Assembly (NCBI GenBank): GCA_000310025.1
Contig: FN649727.1
Coordinates: forward strand, 5,082,520-5,146,519
Direction: 5' to 3'
DNA length: 64,000 nucleotides
From: Ectocarpus siliculosus
Taxonomy: Eukaryota > Sar > Phaeophyceae > Ectocarpales > Ectocarpaceae
The notes beneath the pieces were generated by a model, which did no database searches, was not told the DNA's origin, and was given only the letters and a program-made list of their open reading frames with translations. Positions 48,775-60,077 of the stretch are shown here, in pieces. Made by a program: the position numbers and the translations under genes. Within the stretch, counting starts at the first letter, position 1; each line of letters starts with the position of its first letter.

Positions 48775-49444
48775 ATGCTGTTGCTGGCACCCGCGGCTGC
48801 TTTCCTCGGTGTTCGCACCTGTACTGCAGCGGCCGCCTTGTTGTCTTTCACGGATCTAACGCTGGCCTTCGTGCCCCCCCTGGCCGGCAGCAGTAGGATG
48901 TGGCGGAATGAGGAGCATGCAAGGAGGGCGAGGACACGTGCCAGGTTTGGTGCACAAAAGCTCAACATGGATTTGCCTGCGTGTGACGTTTCCATGTCAC
49001 GTCGCGTGCCGGATGTGGTTGTCCTTGTAGCAGGGTCTGCGAGTGCACGACGGGAAACGCACAAGCTTCATGTGTGCTAGGGGTCACGTGTCGCACGGTC
49101 TACGGAACCTCCGCAATTGTTCATGTTCAGATGAACCGAACAAGATTAGATTGCTCAGCAGAGAACACGGTTGATGTAGAAGTAGGCTCTTCATTCTGTA
49201 CTGGGCGTGTGCCCTCGTTGCTTACAACATGTACAGCGCTGTGTAGGCGCGGCCCGTGGTGCTGCTGTGCGCCTCGCACGTCAACTTCACCGGCCGCTTT
49301 GACCCCTCAACATTGACGACAGGCTTCCTGCAGAAGTGCGACCAACTAGACGGGCGCCAACCTGTTATGTGCGAGCGAAACGATTGGCTGGTGGGGAAAG
49401 CAGCGACGGTGTTGGTCGGCAGCAGACTGATACGGGGGGGGAAG
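48775..49444 (+). CDS. Unrecognised protein with plastid-type presequence (partial model)
   Basis: An ATG at 48775 opens MLLLAPAAAFLGVRTCTAAA, a hydrophobic signal peptide, then DLTLAF-VPPLAG, an ASAFAP-like site, then a basic Arg-rich transit-like stretch (EEHARRARTRAR). The frame closes at TAG 49078. A second exon-like segment follows an acceptor (GTGTAG|GCG) from 49247 and reads ARPVVLLCASHVNFTGRFDP, then FLQKCDQLDGRQPVMCERND and WLVGKAATVLVGSRLIRGGK, with a GT donor at 49445. I could not find a phase-compatible strong donor joining the two; a further small exon may lie between. No family is recognised. Further 3' exons are unclear. Confidence 0.45.
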
Positions 49445-49629
49445 GTAGTGGAGGTGGGGATGCTGCTGCTTCCCGGAAACGCTCTGGCGGCGGGAAGCGA
49501 CGAAAACGGAGTAAAAAGTCCTTGCAACAGCGCCTCAATGAAATGAGGTATTCAAGCATATTTCCTGTTGTTGTGTACAGTATCAGGCGTTGATAGAGGA
49601 GAGAGCTCGTATGCATACCGCATGTGGCA

Positions 49630-49841
49630 GGTGACACGAGATACCACACCCCCTTGGACCGATTTGCAAAGCTTAATCACTCCACGAAGAAGACCATGCA
49701 TAAATGAAAAGCGGTACGTTTTCGGAAAGCTCTCGACGAGAGGACTTCAACGCTGCCGTGTTCGGTGCCTCCACTCTTTCTGCTCTAGGAGATATCTAGC
49801 TTTGAAAGTAGGTCGAAGGGGGTGTGATATCTTATGCAACC
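49630..49841. mobile_element. Palindromic MITE, copy 2
   Basis: About 212 bp, starting GGTGACACGAGATACCACACCC and ending GGGGGTGTGATATCTTATGCAACC. The terminal 40-50 bp are inverted copies of each other and match copies at 17029 and 61333. No coding capacity. Confidence 0.8.
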
Positions 49842-50509
49842 TAGGCATACGTAGTCCTTTTCTAGAGCTTAGCACAGAGCTAACGGTTGCAAAGTCAGAG
49901 TAGTGCCGACGAGTTTGTGTAGCCTCGAAAGGGCCAAGCGCCCAATTACGTTTGAGGATAACAAACAACGAAGACGAACATGGTGCGAACGAAGTAAATG
50001 GATTTGATCATCTCGAATGAAAGGAGCTTTTTCACGGCGACTTGGTGACAACGCGGAGGCTGTGCAGAGAAAAAACTACTTGGCCTATCGATTACCGTAC
50101 TTCTAGAGCTCCTGGCGGTCGTTGCAGCGCATATCTCGTCCTCGCCTTACCTCCAACATAGAAAGCACTCGAGAGTCGAGTGAAACTGAATGGTATACCG
50201 CCGTCCTAGCAACCAAGGTGGATTGTCACTGATGCGAAGACTACAGCAGTAGAACCTGTGGTAAATGTTGATGTTTGACTGGTGCGAAGACTACAGTAGG
50301 ACTTGTGGTGAAGGTTTGACCCCCTCCCCCAGCCGATTCCCAAACAGCAGTGTTGACGGTACACGTCGCACCCTCAGACCCGAAATCACAACCCTCTGCG
50401 TCCTTTAGGTCGCTTCCCACACTGGTGCACATCCCGTCGCCTGTGTTGTGTGCCTACTACACCCTTACGCAAGATAAGAATGCTCGCTGACGGGCCCCTG
50501 GTGGACGCA

Positions 50510-50697
50510 GGTTGGACTTTTCCCTCGAAGACAGGGAGCCTTACGTCGCGGGGGCACGGCCACGGATACCGCCAGCACCGGAGTCTCCGCCCGGTGGCAC
50601 ACCCTCTCAAGCGGCGGCGCCTGCCGCGCTTGCCGGCGGCGGCACGATGCCGGCGAAGAGCGGGCGACAAGCGTTGTATTCGAACTACCGTCGGTGA
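50510..50697 (+). CDS. Possible terminal exon, unrecognised
   Basis: After an acceptor (GACGCAG|G) a frame reads LDFSLEDREPYVAGARPRIP, a Pro/Ala/Gly-rich part and the C-terminus SGRQALYSNYRR before TGA. It may be the 3' exon of the gene starting at 48775, but no intermediate exon was found. Weak evidence. Confidence 0.25.
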
Positions 50698-50779
50698 GAG
50701 GGAGGGGAAGAGAGAGAGCTTGTACCAATCCGTTGGGGTTTTTTGCTCAACCATGTGGTAGTGTGTAGATGGCATCCGG

Positions 50780-51325
50780 GGGGGAGGGGGGTACTCATAG
50801 TCGTACATGCCCTTGTCGTTAGACCATTGATCTCGCATCCCTACAAAGCCGGGACGGAACGCGCCGGGTTCTCACCGGACCAGGCTCTCACATCACCAAG
50901 CGCGAAGCGCCGTGAGGTATTCGGCGAGTGGCATAAAGGGTGCGCTGCATCCTGCTAAGGGTGTTCGGCATCTTGTGCTGACTTCCTTGCGTACGGATGA
51001 CAACTGCGTATGGCTTAATTTATTTTCTGGTCCTTTCACTTCCAGAGACAGTTGTAAGCACTGTGTAACTGCCTCGAGGGTGCTTGACAAACTTAACACA
51101 ACGTGGTGCCGTTATCCCCTTTGCGCGGAGTGACGGTTCTCGACCCCGCACAACATAATCTACTCGACCACCATTTATGGTTACCGCAACAAAAAAAACG
51201 AAGGAACAAAAAAAGCGGTAACCTGGTTGCTGAGCTCACGAAGTGATCGGCTTGTTTTACGACATCGCTGCCAAGCGACGCAAACCCAACCCCGATAGCA
51301 AACATCGGGTGGGTGGGGGGGTGAG
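50780..51325 (+). repeat. About 0.55 kb direct repeat, copy B
   Basis: Same orientation as copy A at 42770-43335, 8.0 kb away. Shared landmarks include CATTGATCTCGCATCCCTAC, CAGAGACAGTTGTAAGCACT, CAACGTGGTGCCGTTATCCC and the GGTTACCGC/GCGGTAACC hairpin. Flanking sequences outside the repeat do not match. Confidence 0.9.
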
Positions 51326-52029
51326 GGAGGGGGTGGTCGGATAGTTTGAGTGAGCAAGGATTAGGAGGCTCAGCTTGCGTGCGCTAGGAGAGAGTCAATC
51401 ACGTGAGAGTGCAGCAGGAAACTTGTTTGTTATGGACGATTAATAAATTTTTTTGAATTATGCCGATCACCTCGCGTACGCACAGCAAATTTGGTAGCAG
51501 TGGGGCGGAATTCGCAGTAGCAAGGCGTGGGTTCGCCACCTTTTGTGGTGTACTTCTATTATGCAGCATCAGGATTCTCGAACTTGTCGTGTCGATGGTT
51601 TCTTGAAAATACACGATTTTTTTTGGTAGACACCGCCGAATGTGCTATAAGCAACAATGTGCAGAGTTCCTATTTCAGCGACAAGCAAGACATATTCCGA
51701 ACAACACGGCACTACCGTATGGAAGAAGATGGTGAACGGGAACTCTGGCGCGTTCATATGCTTGTCCTTGTTTCGCGTTTTTGAGGTTATGCAACAAGGC
51801 AGTGGTCGCGTTGATGAGCCAATTGGCGTGCTTGACCTAACCACCTGGCTTAGCTTCCTGTCTGTTTCTTTGGTTTTCATTTCGGCCTCTCCTCCCCCCC
51901 CACCTCTCTCCCTACGCTGGCCTCGTGGAACGCCACCTTGACCGCGACCTTTGCCGCGTTGCCCCGGTTCTCCCCCTATACCCCCGCGTGGTTTGCACCA
52001 GCCGAAGACGACCGTTGAACGCTTCGTGC
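51326..52029. other. Intergenic, upstream of the zinc-ribbon gene
   Basis: No supported gene. A 168-codon minus-strand frame here is Gly/Arg-rich and shows no family motif. The right end should hold the promoter of the gene at 52030. Confidence 0.4.
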
Positions 52030-54479
52030 ATGCCGAAGAACCAGCGCCCGCAAGGGTGCGGGCCACTGCTGCCACCGATTGGTGAGAGAGTGTCGTCGCC
52101 TGGAAGGCGGTGCTGCGGGTTACGTTCCGGCGCTCTTGTACCTCATCCTCGCCTCGTTTTTCGCCGAACCCCTCTCTTTTTACTCTTGTTACTGGTTTTG
52201 ACTCTGCCGGTCTTCTTGTTTATTTTTACCCACTGTTTTACCGGCTGTTCCGTTCGATCTCTCTCTCACTCATGCGTGGTTCAAGATAGTCTGCTTGTCT
52301 GGTTCTCTCTGGCGCGTGCGTGTGCTCTCCCAATCTCCACCATCCCTTTGCCCCTTTGGTTGGCCTACTCCCCGACCCCGCTCCCATCCCTCCCCGATCT
52401 TCCCTGCTCCAGGCACAGGAGGCAAGCAGGTGGTCGTCGTGGACCACGTAGCGCCGGAGCTGGACAAGATCCGGCACTTGTCCGAGTACAAGTCGGACCT
52501 TCCCTGCGTCCAGACTGGGACGTGCCCCGTGCCGGTGTTTCGCTGTTCGAAGTGAGCACATGAAAGAGGGGATGATGCGTCGTCGAGAGGTTCTCATACT
52601 GGTGTTGTCGTTTGATGAAGATGTCGCCCCCATGCATGCCTGACAACACTTCTTTCACCCACCCGCGATCAGCGCGGATACGTACTTGAGGCAATGCCCC
52701 GCGTCCATGGTCGAAGCAACAACAACAACACCAACACAATGGGGAACAGTGCAAAAAAAAAAAACGTTGGGCCGGCCGCGCAAACGCCATTGATTGTTTT
52801 CGCTGGTTTCCGTGACTTTCGATGGCGCCAGAGGCCACGTGTGGGAGCCGAACGGAACACCGGTGTGCTTCTATTGCCCCATCTGCGCTGACACGAGGAT
52901 CACGACGAGGATGAAGAGAAAGCGAGATCTGGAAGCGATGCAAGAGATCGCCCGAGGGAAAGGGGGAGAATGCATCGCCGAGGAGTACCTTGGTACGTGG
53001 AAGGAAGGGACGGGACGGAACGGGGGGGGAGCGCGCGGTCCCGGCACTCCCGGTCTACGGCGTTGTAATTTTATATGGTAGGGCGTACGATCATTGGAAA
53101 ACTAGGGTTTGACAGGCAGTCCGAGGTCTCGGTGCGGTCTGTTGTGGTATAGAAAAACGAGCTGAGCGAGAGGAGGGAGAGGGGCCTCCCCCCCCCCTAA
53201 ATCCCGGAACACGCCGTCATGCCGCAGTTGGCGTGTGAGGCTCTTAGAAGCTTCTTCGGTGAACAAGAGGAGTCGTTGCGGTCGTCGAAAACAAGGCTCA
53301 AACACACAGTTTTGACGAACGATCAAAGCATGAATACCACCACCGCCCTCACCCTCTCCGATGTCCCCATACTTGTCGTGTCCGTTGGTAACGGTAACGG
53401 TGTCTTTGGTGGCAGGTATAGATGAGAAGATCGCTTTCCGGTGCGGCGATGGGCACGAGTGGCTAACTTCGCCGTCCAACTTGGTCTACAAAAATGTGAG
53501 TTGATCGCAAAGCCGACCCTCCACACTCTGTAGGTACGTCGCCTTCGCCTTACGCCGATTTTGTCCCCCACAGCAGTCGATGTTTTTTCGTCTGGCGACG
53601 TTTTCCGAACCCTAACCCCAGGCGTATGAACCACATGATCTTGTGACGAGAGCTACAGATATATTAACCTCCTCCAGCATCTCCGACAATTTTATCGCCT
53701 CTTGGAAATGCTCAACGCCGTATGCATACACAAGTGGTGTTGAAGGGCGAATGAAATTTCATTTGTCCGCCATCGTTGGCGTGTCTTTTTTGTTGTTGCA
53801 GACGTGGTGTCCCAAGTGCGCCGCCCTTCGTTCGGTCGAGCGCAAGAAGCTCACCCTCGCGGACATGCACCAGACGGCTCGGCAGTTCGGAGGGGTTTTC
53901 CTGAGCCCCGAGTACAAAGGAGCGGCGGTCAAGGTGTGTTAACGTAAAGAGCGAGTCGTGTTTGTTGTCGCCGCGTTGCTTTGCTTGCACCGTTGCGGCC
54001 ACCCCGGCTCGGAGTTTCCCAGGTCTAGCGTACGCCGCAGTCTGCTTGATGATGGAGGCACAGCAGTAAATACCGTTTAAGAGAATCAGGGGTGTCTTGA
54101 GTTGGAAACGTACACGTCGTGGTGTCAAAATCGTCACCGATGTTTTGGACCTCCGCTTTGTTAATTCCGCGTGCTGCTGTGCGTACTCGCGTTCTTTGTC
54201 CTTCGTGCCATGGATCGACTTTCTCGTTTGCTTGCTTGGACGTGCCGGTTGAAAACATTCAGCACGAATGGCGGTGTAAACGAGGCCACACGTTCTGGAA
54301 CACGCCGAACAACGTCCGCCGTGCCGAAGGAGGTCGCCGAGTTGCCACTTTCTGCAAGGTATGTTACTGTTGTTGCTGCTGTTAATGCTACTTGCTAGCG
54401 TTGTCAGTATTGTTCTTGGTTTGGTCCCGCCGGCACCCTCATGCTTTGCACCACTTTTTTAGAACCCGACGCCCCGTAG
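52030..54479 (+). CDS. Zinc-ribbon (treble-clef) repeat protein
   Basis: Seven phase-consistent exons: 52030-52081, 52419-52551 (or from 52413), 52832-52992, 53416-53495, 53802-53933, 54263-54358 and 54399-54479, giving 244 (or 246) residues. The protein is built of repeated modules: FRCSKGHVWEPNG with CFYCPICAD; EAMQEIARGKGGECIAEEYL; IAFRCGDGHEWLTSPSNL with TWCPKC; LADMHQTARQFGGVFLSPEY; and HEWRCKRGHTFWNTPNNVRR with TFCKRC. Each module has the pattern W/F-x-C-x-x-GH-x-W ... C-x-x-C, a zinc ribbon known as a repeat in large DNA virus, bacterial and algal proteins, often near nucleic-acid-binding domains. In this protein the introns cut within or between modules. The first exon (MPKNQRPQGC) and last exon are short and less certain; an alternative last exon could lie at 54630-54840. 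Function is not known. Confidence 0.8.
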
Positions 54480-56413
54480 CGCGAAGAGATCGCGGAGCTT
54501 CCAAATTTTCCGCCAAATTTTCGGCAGCCCACGAGGTTGCTGTGGGTTTCACCCCTCATCGCTTGACACGAATCGTCCCTCGAAACGAAATCTGCCTCAA
54601 CGAAACAGATATGCACGTCGATGGATAGGAGAATACTCAAGGCGGCCGTTTTGGGAGGGCTGGACAAGGACGACGCCAAGAGCACGTTGGACCAGTTGAA
54701 CGCGGTGGGCGCCATGCCGATAAGGCGGCATTTCTTGAAGAAAAGGGCGACCGGGAAGTCGACTCTGGCGGCACAGAGGCGGAAAATGATCCGCATGAAC
54801 AACAGGAGCAGCAGCGGCAGTCCAGCAAATACCACCAGCAATATTAGTAGCAGCGGGGAAGCCCCTGTCCGATGACGGTAGTACATGGTACGCATACCGG
54901 TAAAAACTGCGGCACAGCAGTTCCCAAGTATCAACGCCGCCCTTCGGCGTTTTGGGATGCTGATGCATTTCCAGGCGACGTGTGCGTCGTTTATGTTCTA
55001 CATAGCCCAAATGTAAGCGATCTCGCGGGAGACCTTGCGCACAGGACTAAGCCAAGACGAGTGGTGCAAGCATGATGGCACGCGATAGGCGTGCCATCAG
55101 GTGTTAACCGACTCCTTTACTTTTTACTCAGAAAGGTACAATCGTGGTATTGTGTGTAGCTCATCAGGGAGCAAAGGGGGCCCGTCACACCGCGACCTGG
55201 GTGAGTCACTTCCGGTTGTTCTTTTGTGAGATGCAAGGGTGTAAGGGAACGGGAGATGTAGGGTACACCCCGCTCGCGAAGACGGGAGAGGAGGGGCAGC
55301 GGAAGGGATGACGTGTGCACTTCCCGTTTCACCCGATGCAAAAACTTGTGTTTGTGGTGTACATCCTCGATCTGCAGTCTCGGACTGCTGTGGGGTGCGC
55401 CCTGAGTGTCTGCTGCTGCTGTGGAACGTTCTGTAGGAACAGTGTTTTCCGCTCATTTTGGAGTTCTGGGTGTTGTGTGCGTTACCGCAAGGGTGTAGAA
55501 AGCGGCAGCAGACTTTTAAAACCGGGAGAGCGCCGTCGACAAGACGGGCGAGGTGCCAGACAGTCCAGGTGCGCCAGCCATGGCAAGGTTCTAGACTTGA
55601 CACGATGTACACACGATGTCGGGTATGGGCACGGTGTGAAGCTCTTCTCGGCTGTTGGGATTGGGTTTGATCGAAAGAGAGTACGCGGAACAACGAAACC
55701 AGGAACAATGCCTGCTCAGGACTTCTTGTGACGGGTGACGTGGTCGCTACAACGTGACGTGGTCGCTACAACAGATTTCACCTGGACCGTTCTCTCTTGG
55801 ACTACACCTCCTCCCCACGACTTCTTCGCAGAGCGGCTGCGGGTCGAAAGGCAACGGACAGCAGCGCCGTCTTTGTGTGGACACAAGACCCGGGCAGAAA
55901 AAACAAGGCGAACAACCAACAAACGAAGACGATTCACCCGAACACATCCCTCTTCAATACTGTTCGGAAACAAAACAAGGCCGCTTGCCCCCGTGCCCCC
56001 TGCCCTTGACCGCCACCCCTCCCGCTTCTGCTCAGCACGAGGCCGCCAGAAAAAAAACGATCCCGCACTGCCAGACAAAGTAACACCCCCCCCCCGTTGC
56101 CATAGTAACTAGCATGTGGTGTCCGCCTCGCGTAGAACATCTGAACCTTCGTACCCCACGCTCCAAGACACAACAGCAAGTTGCTCTGTATGCGATTTCG
56201 TCAGATTTACATCCACCGGCAGCCCGCACCTCCTTCTATGGCGTGCATTACTCCCGGTCTCGCCAGAAAAAGGCCGGTGCACCTCGCAAACACCTATGAT
56301 ATGACTTGAGAAGAATGGAGACACGTATTCGACGGGCATTGAGAAGTGCAAACCAAGGGTCCCCACAGCAGTATCCACGATGGTCATGATCGGAGTGTCG
56401 ATTTTTTACACCA
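54480..56413. other. Convergent intergenic region, no gene seen
   Basis: The zinc-ribbon gene (+) and the superoxide dismutase gene (-) end on either side. A plus-strand frame at 54621-54875 (KAAVLGGLDKDD...) may be an alternative 3' exon of the former. A 19 bp tandem duplication (GTGACGTGGTCGCTACAAC) is at 55735-55772. A 194-codon minus-strand frame at 55124-55708 shows no family features. Confidence 0.4.
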
Positions 56414-59400
56414 TTAGGATGTCGCCGCGGTTAGCCTCTCCTGAACGTCCGCCCAGTTGACCACCTTGAAGATGCTCTTGACGTAGTCGGGCCTGACGTT
56501 CTTGTACTGGAGGTAGTACGCGTGCTCCCACACGTCGATCCCTAGCAAGGGCACGAGGCCGGTTGTAGCCTCCAGCGGGTCCTGTACAATCAAACATGAC
56601 CGGGGTGGAGATGACATCGAGGGTGAGAGGGTGTCAGGTCCTCGTTTTCGCGCTGCTGTTGCGCGTGCTCGACTCGCTCGAGATCCTGTCCTTTTTACAC
56701 TTTTACACACCCAACAGCGCAACAAATGTGTTTCATGGCTGGGCAACAAAAGCTAACAGAATGAAGGATCAGGCCTAACTAGTGGGGTCGAATTCGAACC
56801 GACGGAAGAGCAACGAACGACGTTGGTTCGGTACCGCACTCGCTTGCGTCCACGAAAAAATGTCCGAGGGGCAAACTTCTCGGCACACTGCTGTGGAAGT
56901 ACAGTAGTAGTAGAAACGGTTGAATACGATTGGCATATCCACACAACCAACAGTTCGGGGGCGTAGCTGACTGCAAGACAACCCCAGCACACAACAAAAA
57001 ACAAAATGGAACCAATAGATCACGGGGTACACGCCACAGAGCCCAAACGTCGACAGAACCCGCCAACCCCATCCCTTTCACAACACCACGAGAAAAACAC
57101 AAATGGCACCCCTTTAATCTACATCACGCGGCGGACCCAAAGAGAAACAACACCCGTCCCCCCGAGAAGCCATGGAGTCGCTTGATGCCGTAAAGTTGTT
57201 TGTTCCCACTCGCGAAGTGCCACGTTGGGGTCGGCCTTCACATGAACTTTGTATCGCTTGAACCGGTGAAAGAGTTGCTGGGCCTCTCCTTGCGTTTCTG
57301 GTTCATACACGGCATCAAGCGACTCATGGCTTCTCGGGGGGACTTGTCTACAACCTACCCGCAGCAAATGTGTCCAGCTCATACAACACACACAAACCTG
57401 GTTGGCGCAGGTGGCGATTGCTAACCGTTTGTTGACCTTGTCGTAGCCAAGCCACCCCCACCCGGACCCCTGGACGCCCACCGACGCCGCGCTCATCTTC
57501 TCAGTGAGCTCTCCCATCGAGTGGTACTGCGCCTCGATCATGTCCGCCAGGGTGCCGGTTACCATCTCCCCCCCCCCCTTGCCCACGGGCGCCAAGTTCT
57601 GCGAGGGAAGGGCGGAGTGCGAGTCTTAGAGGACCTAGCGGTCAAGTCTCGAAAGCGTATCGACATGTTCTGGGGTCTCTGTGCTCCTAAACATACTAGC
57701 ACGAGGTCCTCTGGAGCATGGTCACGTCTAGCGGCCATTTAACACAAAACACAAAACACGAAAGAAGAAAAAAACGCAACCGAGACAATACGGCCCCTCC
57801 CTCATGTTCCGTATCTTCTTGAGCGCCACGCTGCCAAACAACCGCGCACTCATTGGGACAAACAACCTAAGGTGGCCCAAGGTATTGGGAAACTCCGGTG
57901 ACAGGGCAGCCAGCTCCACGATCACAGCTATCAAAGGTGGTAAACTCTTGAACTCTCTCTCCCCGCCTCTCGCTCTCCCCCTTGCCTTCCAGAAGATGGA
58001 GTGGTTGAGGTGGCCGCCGCCGTTGAACTTGATGGCGGCCTGCAACTGAAGGATAGCGGTCACGTCTCCCTTCGCCTCCGCATCTGCCAGCTTCTCCATC
58101 GCCGCGTTCAGGTTGTTGATATACGCCTGACAATTTCAAAGGAGCAGTTCCAATTCCAGCCGAAAAAAGGTACGCGGGGTGACAAAGCAGTCCCAAAATC
58201 CACGACCTGTAGCGCTGAGCCTTCCAGCGCGGTACTCCACAATCCAGAAGCATCACCACCATTACTCGTTGTGGAATCATATGGGAGTAGTGTTAGCGTC
58301 ACTGCTGCACGGATCAAAACTTGATGACCGCGGGTACGGAGAGCAGCAGAATGGGCAACGAAGCGGGCCGCACAGAGTAGCAGTCCTAAGCGTCGATGGC
58401 GTTTATTTTCGTCTCGCAATGAATAGTCGCGCCACGACAGGAGCAGCACGTAAAGTACTGCTGTCCTGCGAGGCATAACTTGGTAATATTGCGTTTAACA
58501 CACGCTGTTCTCAAGGACATACACCCACTGGCAAAAGGGTAGCATTTTTGTACTGCGCTTGGCGGACTGGTCGTCAAGCAACAAACACCACCAGTGCTTC
58601 CCGTCGAGGTTCTCAACATCCAAGTGCGGGGCTCTTCCACAACAACAGTCATATATTCCACCGTGTTCGTGTTGTTGTTGGTGGTGATGGTGTTGTTGAA
58701 TGCTGCTATTGCCGTTCATGTCTCCGTTCGCATGAAAAAACAACCGTAAACTTCATCCAGTATCTCCTCTTCCCCTACTTTGAAAAGGCAACGATACAAC
58801 AATATCCCCCTCAATTTGTGCTTTTCTCTAGTGTTGGTGGTTGGTCGGGCGGGGTTTTCATCCCCTGGGGGTTTTCATCCTCTTATGGGATTTACCGGTA
58901 TGTACACCATTCGTGGAACAGCAGTAGCGCCTGGGGAAGAAATAGAAATGAGCCGCCCTAGAGTCAACGACGTGGTTATCTCCTTTGAAAAAGTTGTGAT
59001 GCGTCTCCTTTCGAAGGGAAGGGTGTCCCACGTGCCGTGCCCGCTTGGCGGCGACCATCCTGGGTGACCGCACGTCATGTTGTCATGTTGTCATGTTGTG
59101 TCATGTTGTCATGTTGTCATGTTGTGTCATGTTGTCATGTTGTGTCGTGTTGTCATGTTGTCATGTTGTGTCATGTTGTCATGTTGTCATGTTGTGTCAT
59201 GTTGTGTCATGTTGTCGCACGAAGCGGGCTGTTATGAAGGTAGAGCTGGTGTGGTTGATGCCTTACACCCCGCACACGGCGCCCGATGTGAGTCAACAAC
59301 ACAACATCCGATCACCAACCACCAGTAAGTGTCCACACCGAATGCTTCGCTCTCTCTCCTCTGGCTGTGCATAAAAAGGCATAGCCACAAACAACTTTCC

Positions 59401-59743
59401 AGATCGAGAACATCAACACTCTTGCGTCACCCATGGACGCTTCCGTGTAAGGCAAGTGTACGGCAACCGAACAGATCGAACCGACCTGGTGGTGCTTGGT
59501 GTGGTGAATTTTCATTATTTCGCCGCTGATAGCGGGCTCAAGCTCGCCGTAGTCGTACGTCAGGTCGGGCAACACCGCTGGCGCCCTTGCCGCAGCCGAC
59601 GAAGAGATCATGCGCCCCGCCGAAGGGACGCGACGTGCAGCATTGCATGCAACCCTGCTCACCAAAGCAAGTTGCACAACAACGGCGGGGGGAGGCGGGG
59701 CAAGAAGCAAGATGTCAAGTGCGGAAAGGAACGTGGAGCCCAT
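56414..59743 (-). CDS. Superoxide dismutase, manganese type, probably mitochondrial
   Basis: The enzyme dismutates superoxide to oxygen and hydrogen peroxide. Four exons join to 255 residues: 59743-59486, 58126-57986, 57598-57398, 56581-56414. The core starts [20 protein letters not shown]. Metal ligands are the first His of KIHHTKHHQ, the His of [11 protein letters not shown], and Asp and His of [20 protein letters not shown]; the gateway Tyr is in [19 protein letters not shown] with Gln, and GG-H-x-NH, point to the Mn-type rather than Fe-type. The ~55-residue N-terminus is hydrophobic then Arg/Ser/Ala-rich with few acids ([15 protein letters not shown]), as for mitochondrial import. The exact start is less certain than the core. 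Intron 2 has a GC donor (TGGAAG|GCAAGG). Intron 1 contains a CATGTTGT minisatellite. The gene is divergent from the co-chaperone gene. Confidence 0.95.
59075..59214. repeat. CATGTTGT(GT) minisatellite in SOD intron 1
   Basis: About 140 bp of CATGTTGT and CATGTTGTGT units in irregular order. Confidence 0.95.
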
Positions 59744-60077
59744 GCATATTTTTGTAGAGCCAAAACTCACCCGCCACGAACTTTCCTGGAGGTAAACTGG
59801 CGCTATCGGGATGCGAATACCGTGGTGTAGGGTATGCAACACTCTTACCTCGAAAACATCATGACTGCTCTTCAAGCGAGTATGCGATGTGCTCGGCCAA
59901 CTCTCTCGCAGGGGGCACGCATATTGGAAGTTGAATATTGACCCCTCCCTGTGATATTCTCTAGATCCCCCCACGTTGGTCGGTGTTTTGGCGGCGCCTG
60001 CTGCCTGGTGCAGTGTGCAGTGCACTTCAGCGGTCGCGTCTGCAGCGGAATACCATCTCTAGAGACAGGAGGTCATC
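59744..60077. promoter_or_regulatory. Divergent intergenic region, putative shared promoter (SOD / TPR co-chaperone)
   Basis: 334 bp separate the start codons of the two head-to-head genes. Promoter role is inferred from the layout. Confidence 0.45.

Noticed and set aside
51569-52075. Minus-strand frame of 168 codons
   Set aside because: Gly/Arg/Glu low complexity, overlapping the first exon of the zinc-ribbon gene on the other strand.
54621-54875. Plus-strand frame KAAVLGGLDKDDAKSTLDQL
   Set aside because: Considered as last exon of the zinc-ribbon gene. The exon at 54399 completes the C-x-x-C pair (TFCK-RC) in frame and was preferred.
55124-55708. Minus-strand frame of 194 codons
   Set aside because: Composition looks random; no splice context, no motif, and no in-frame homologous block.
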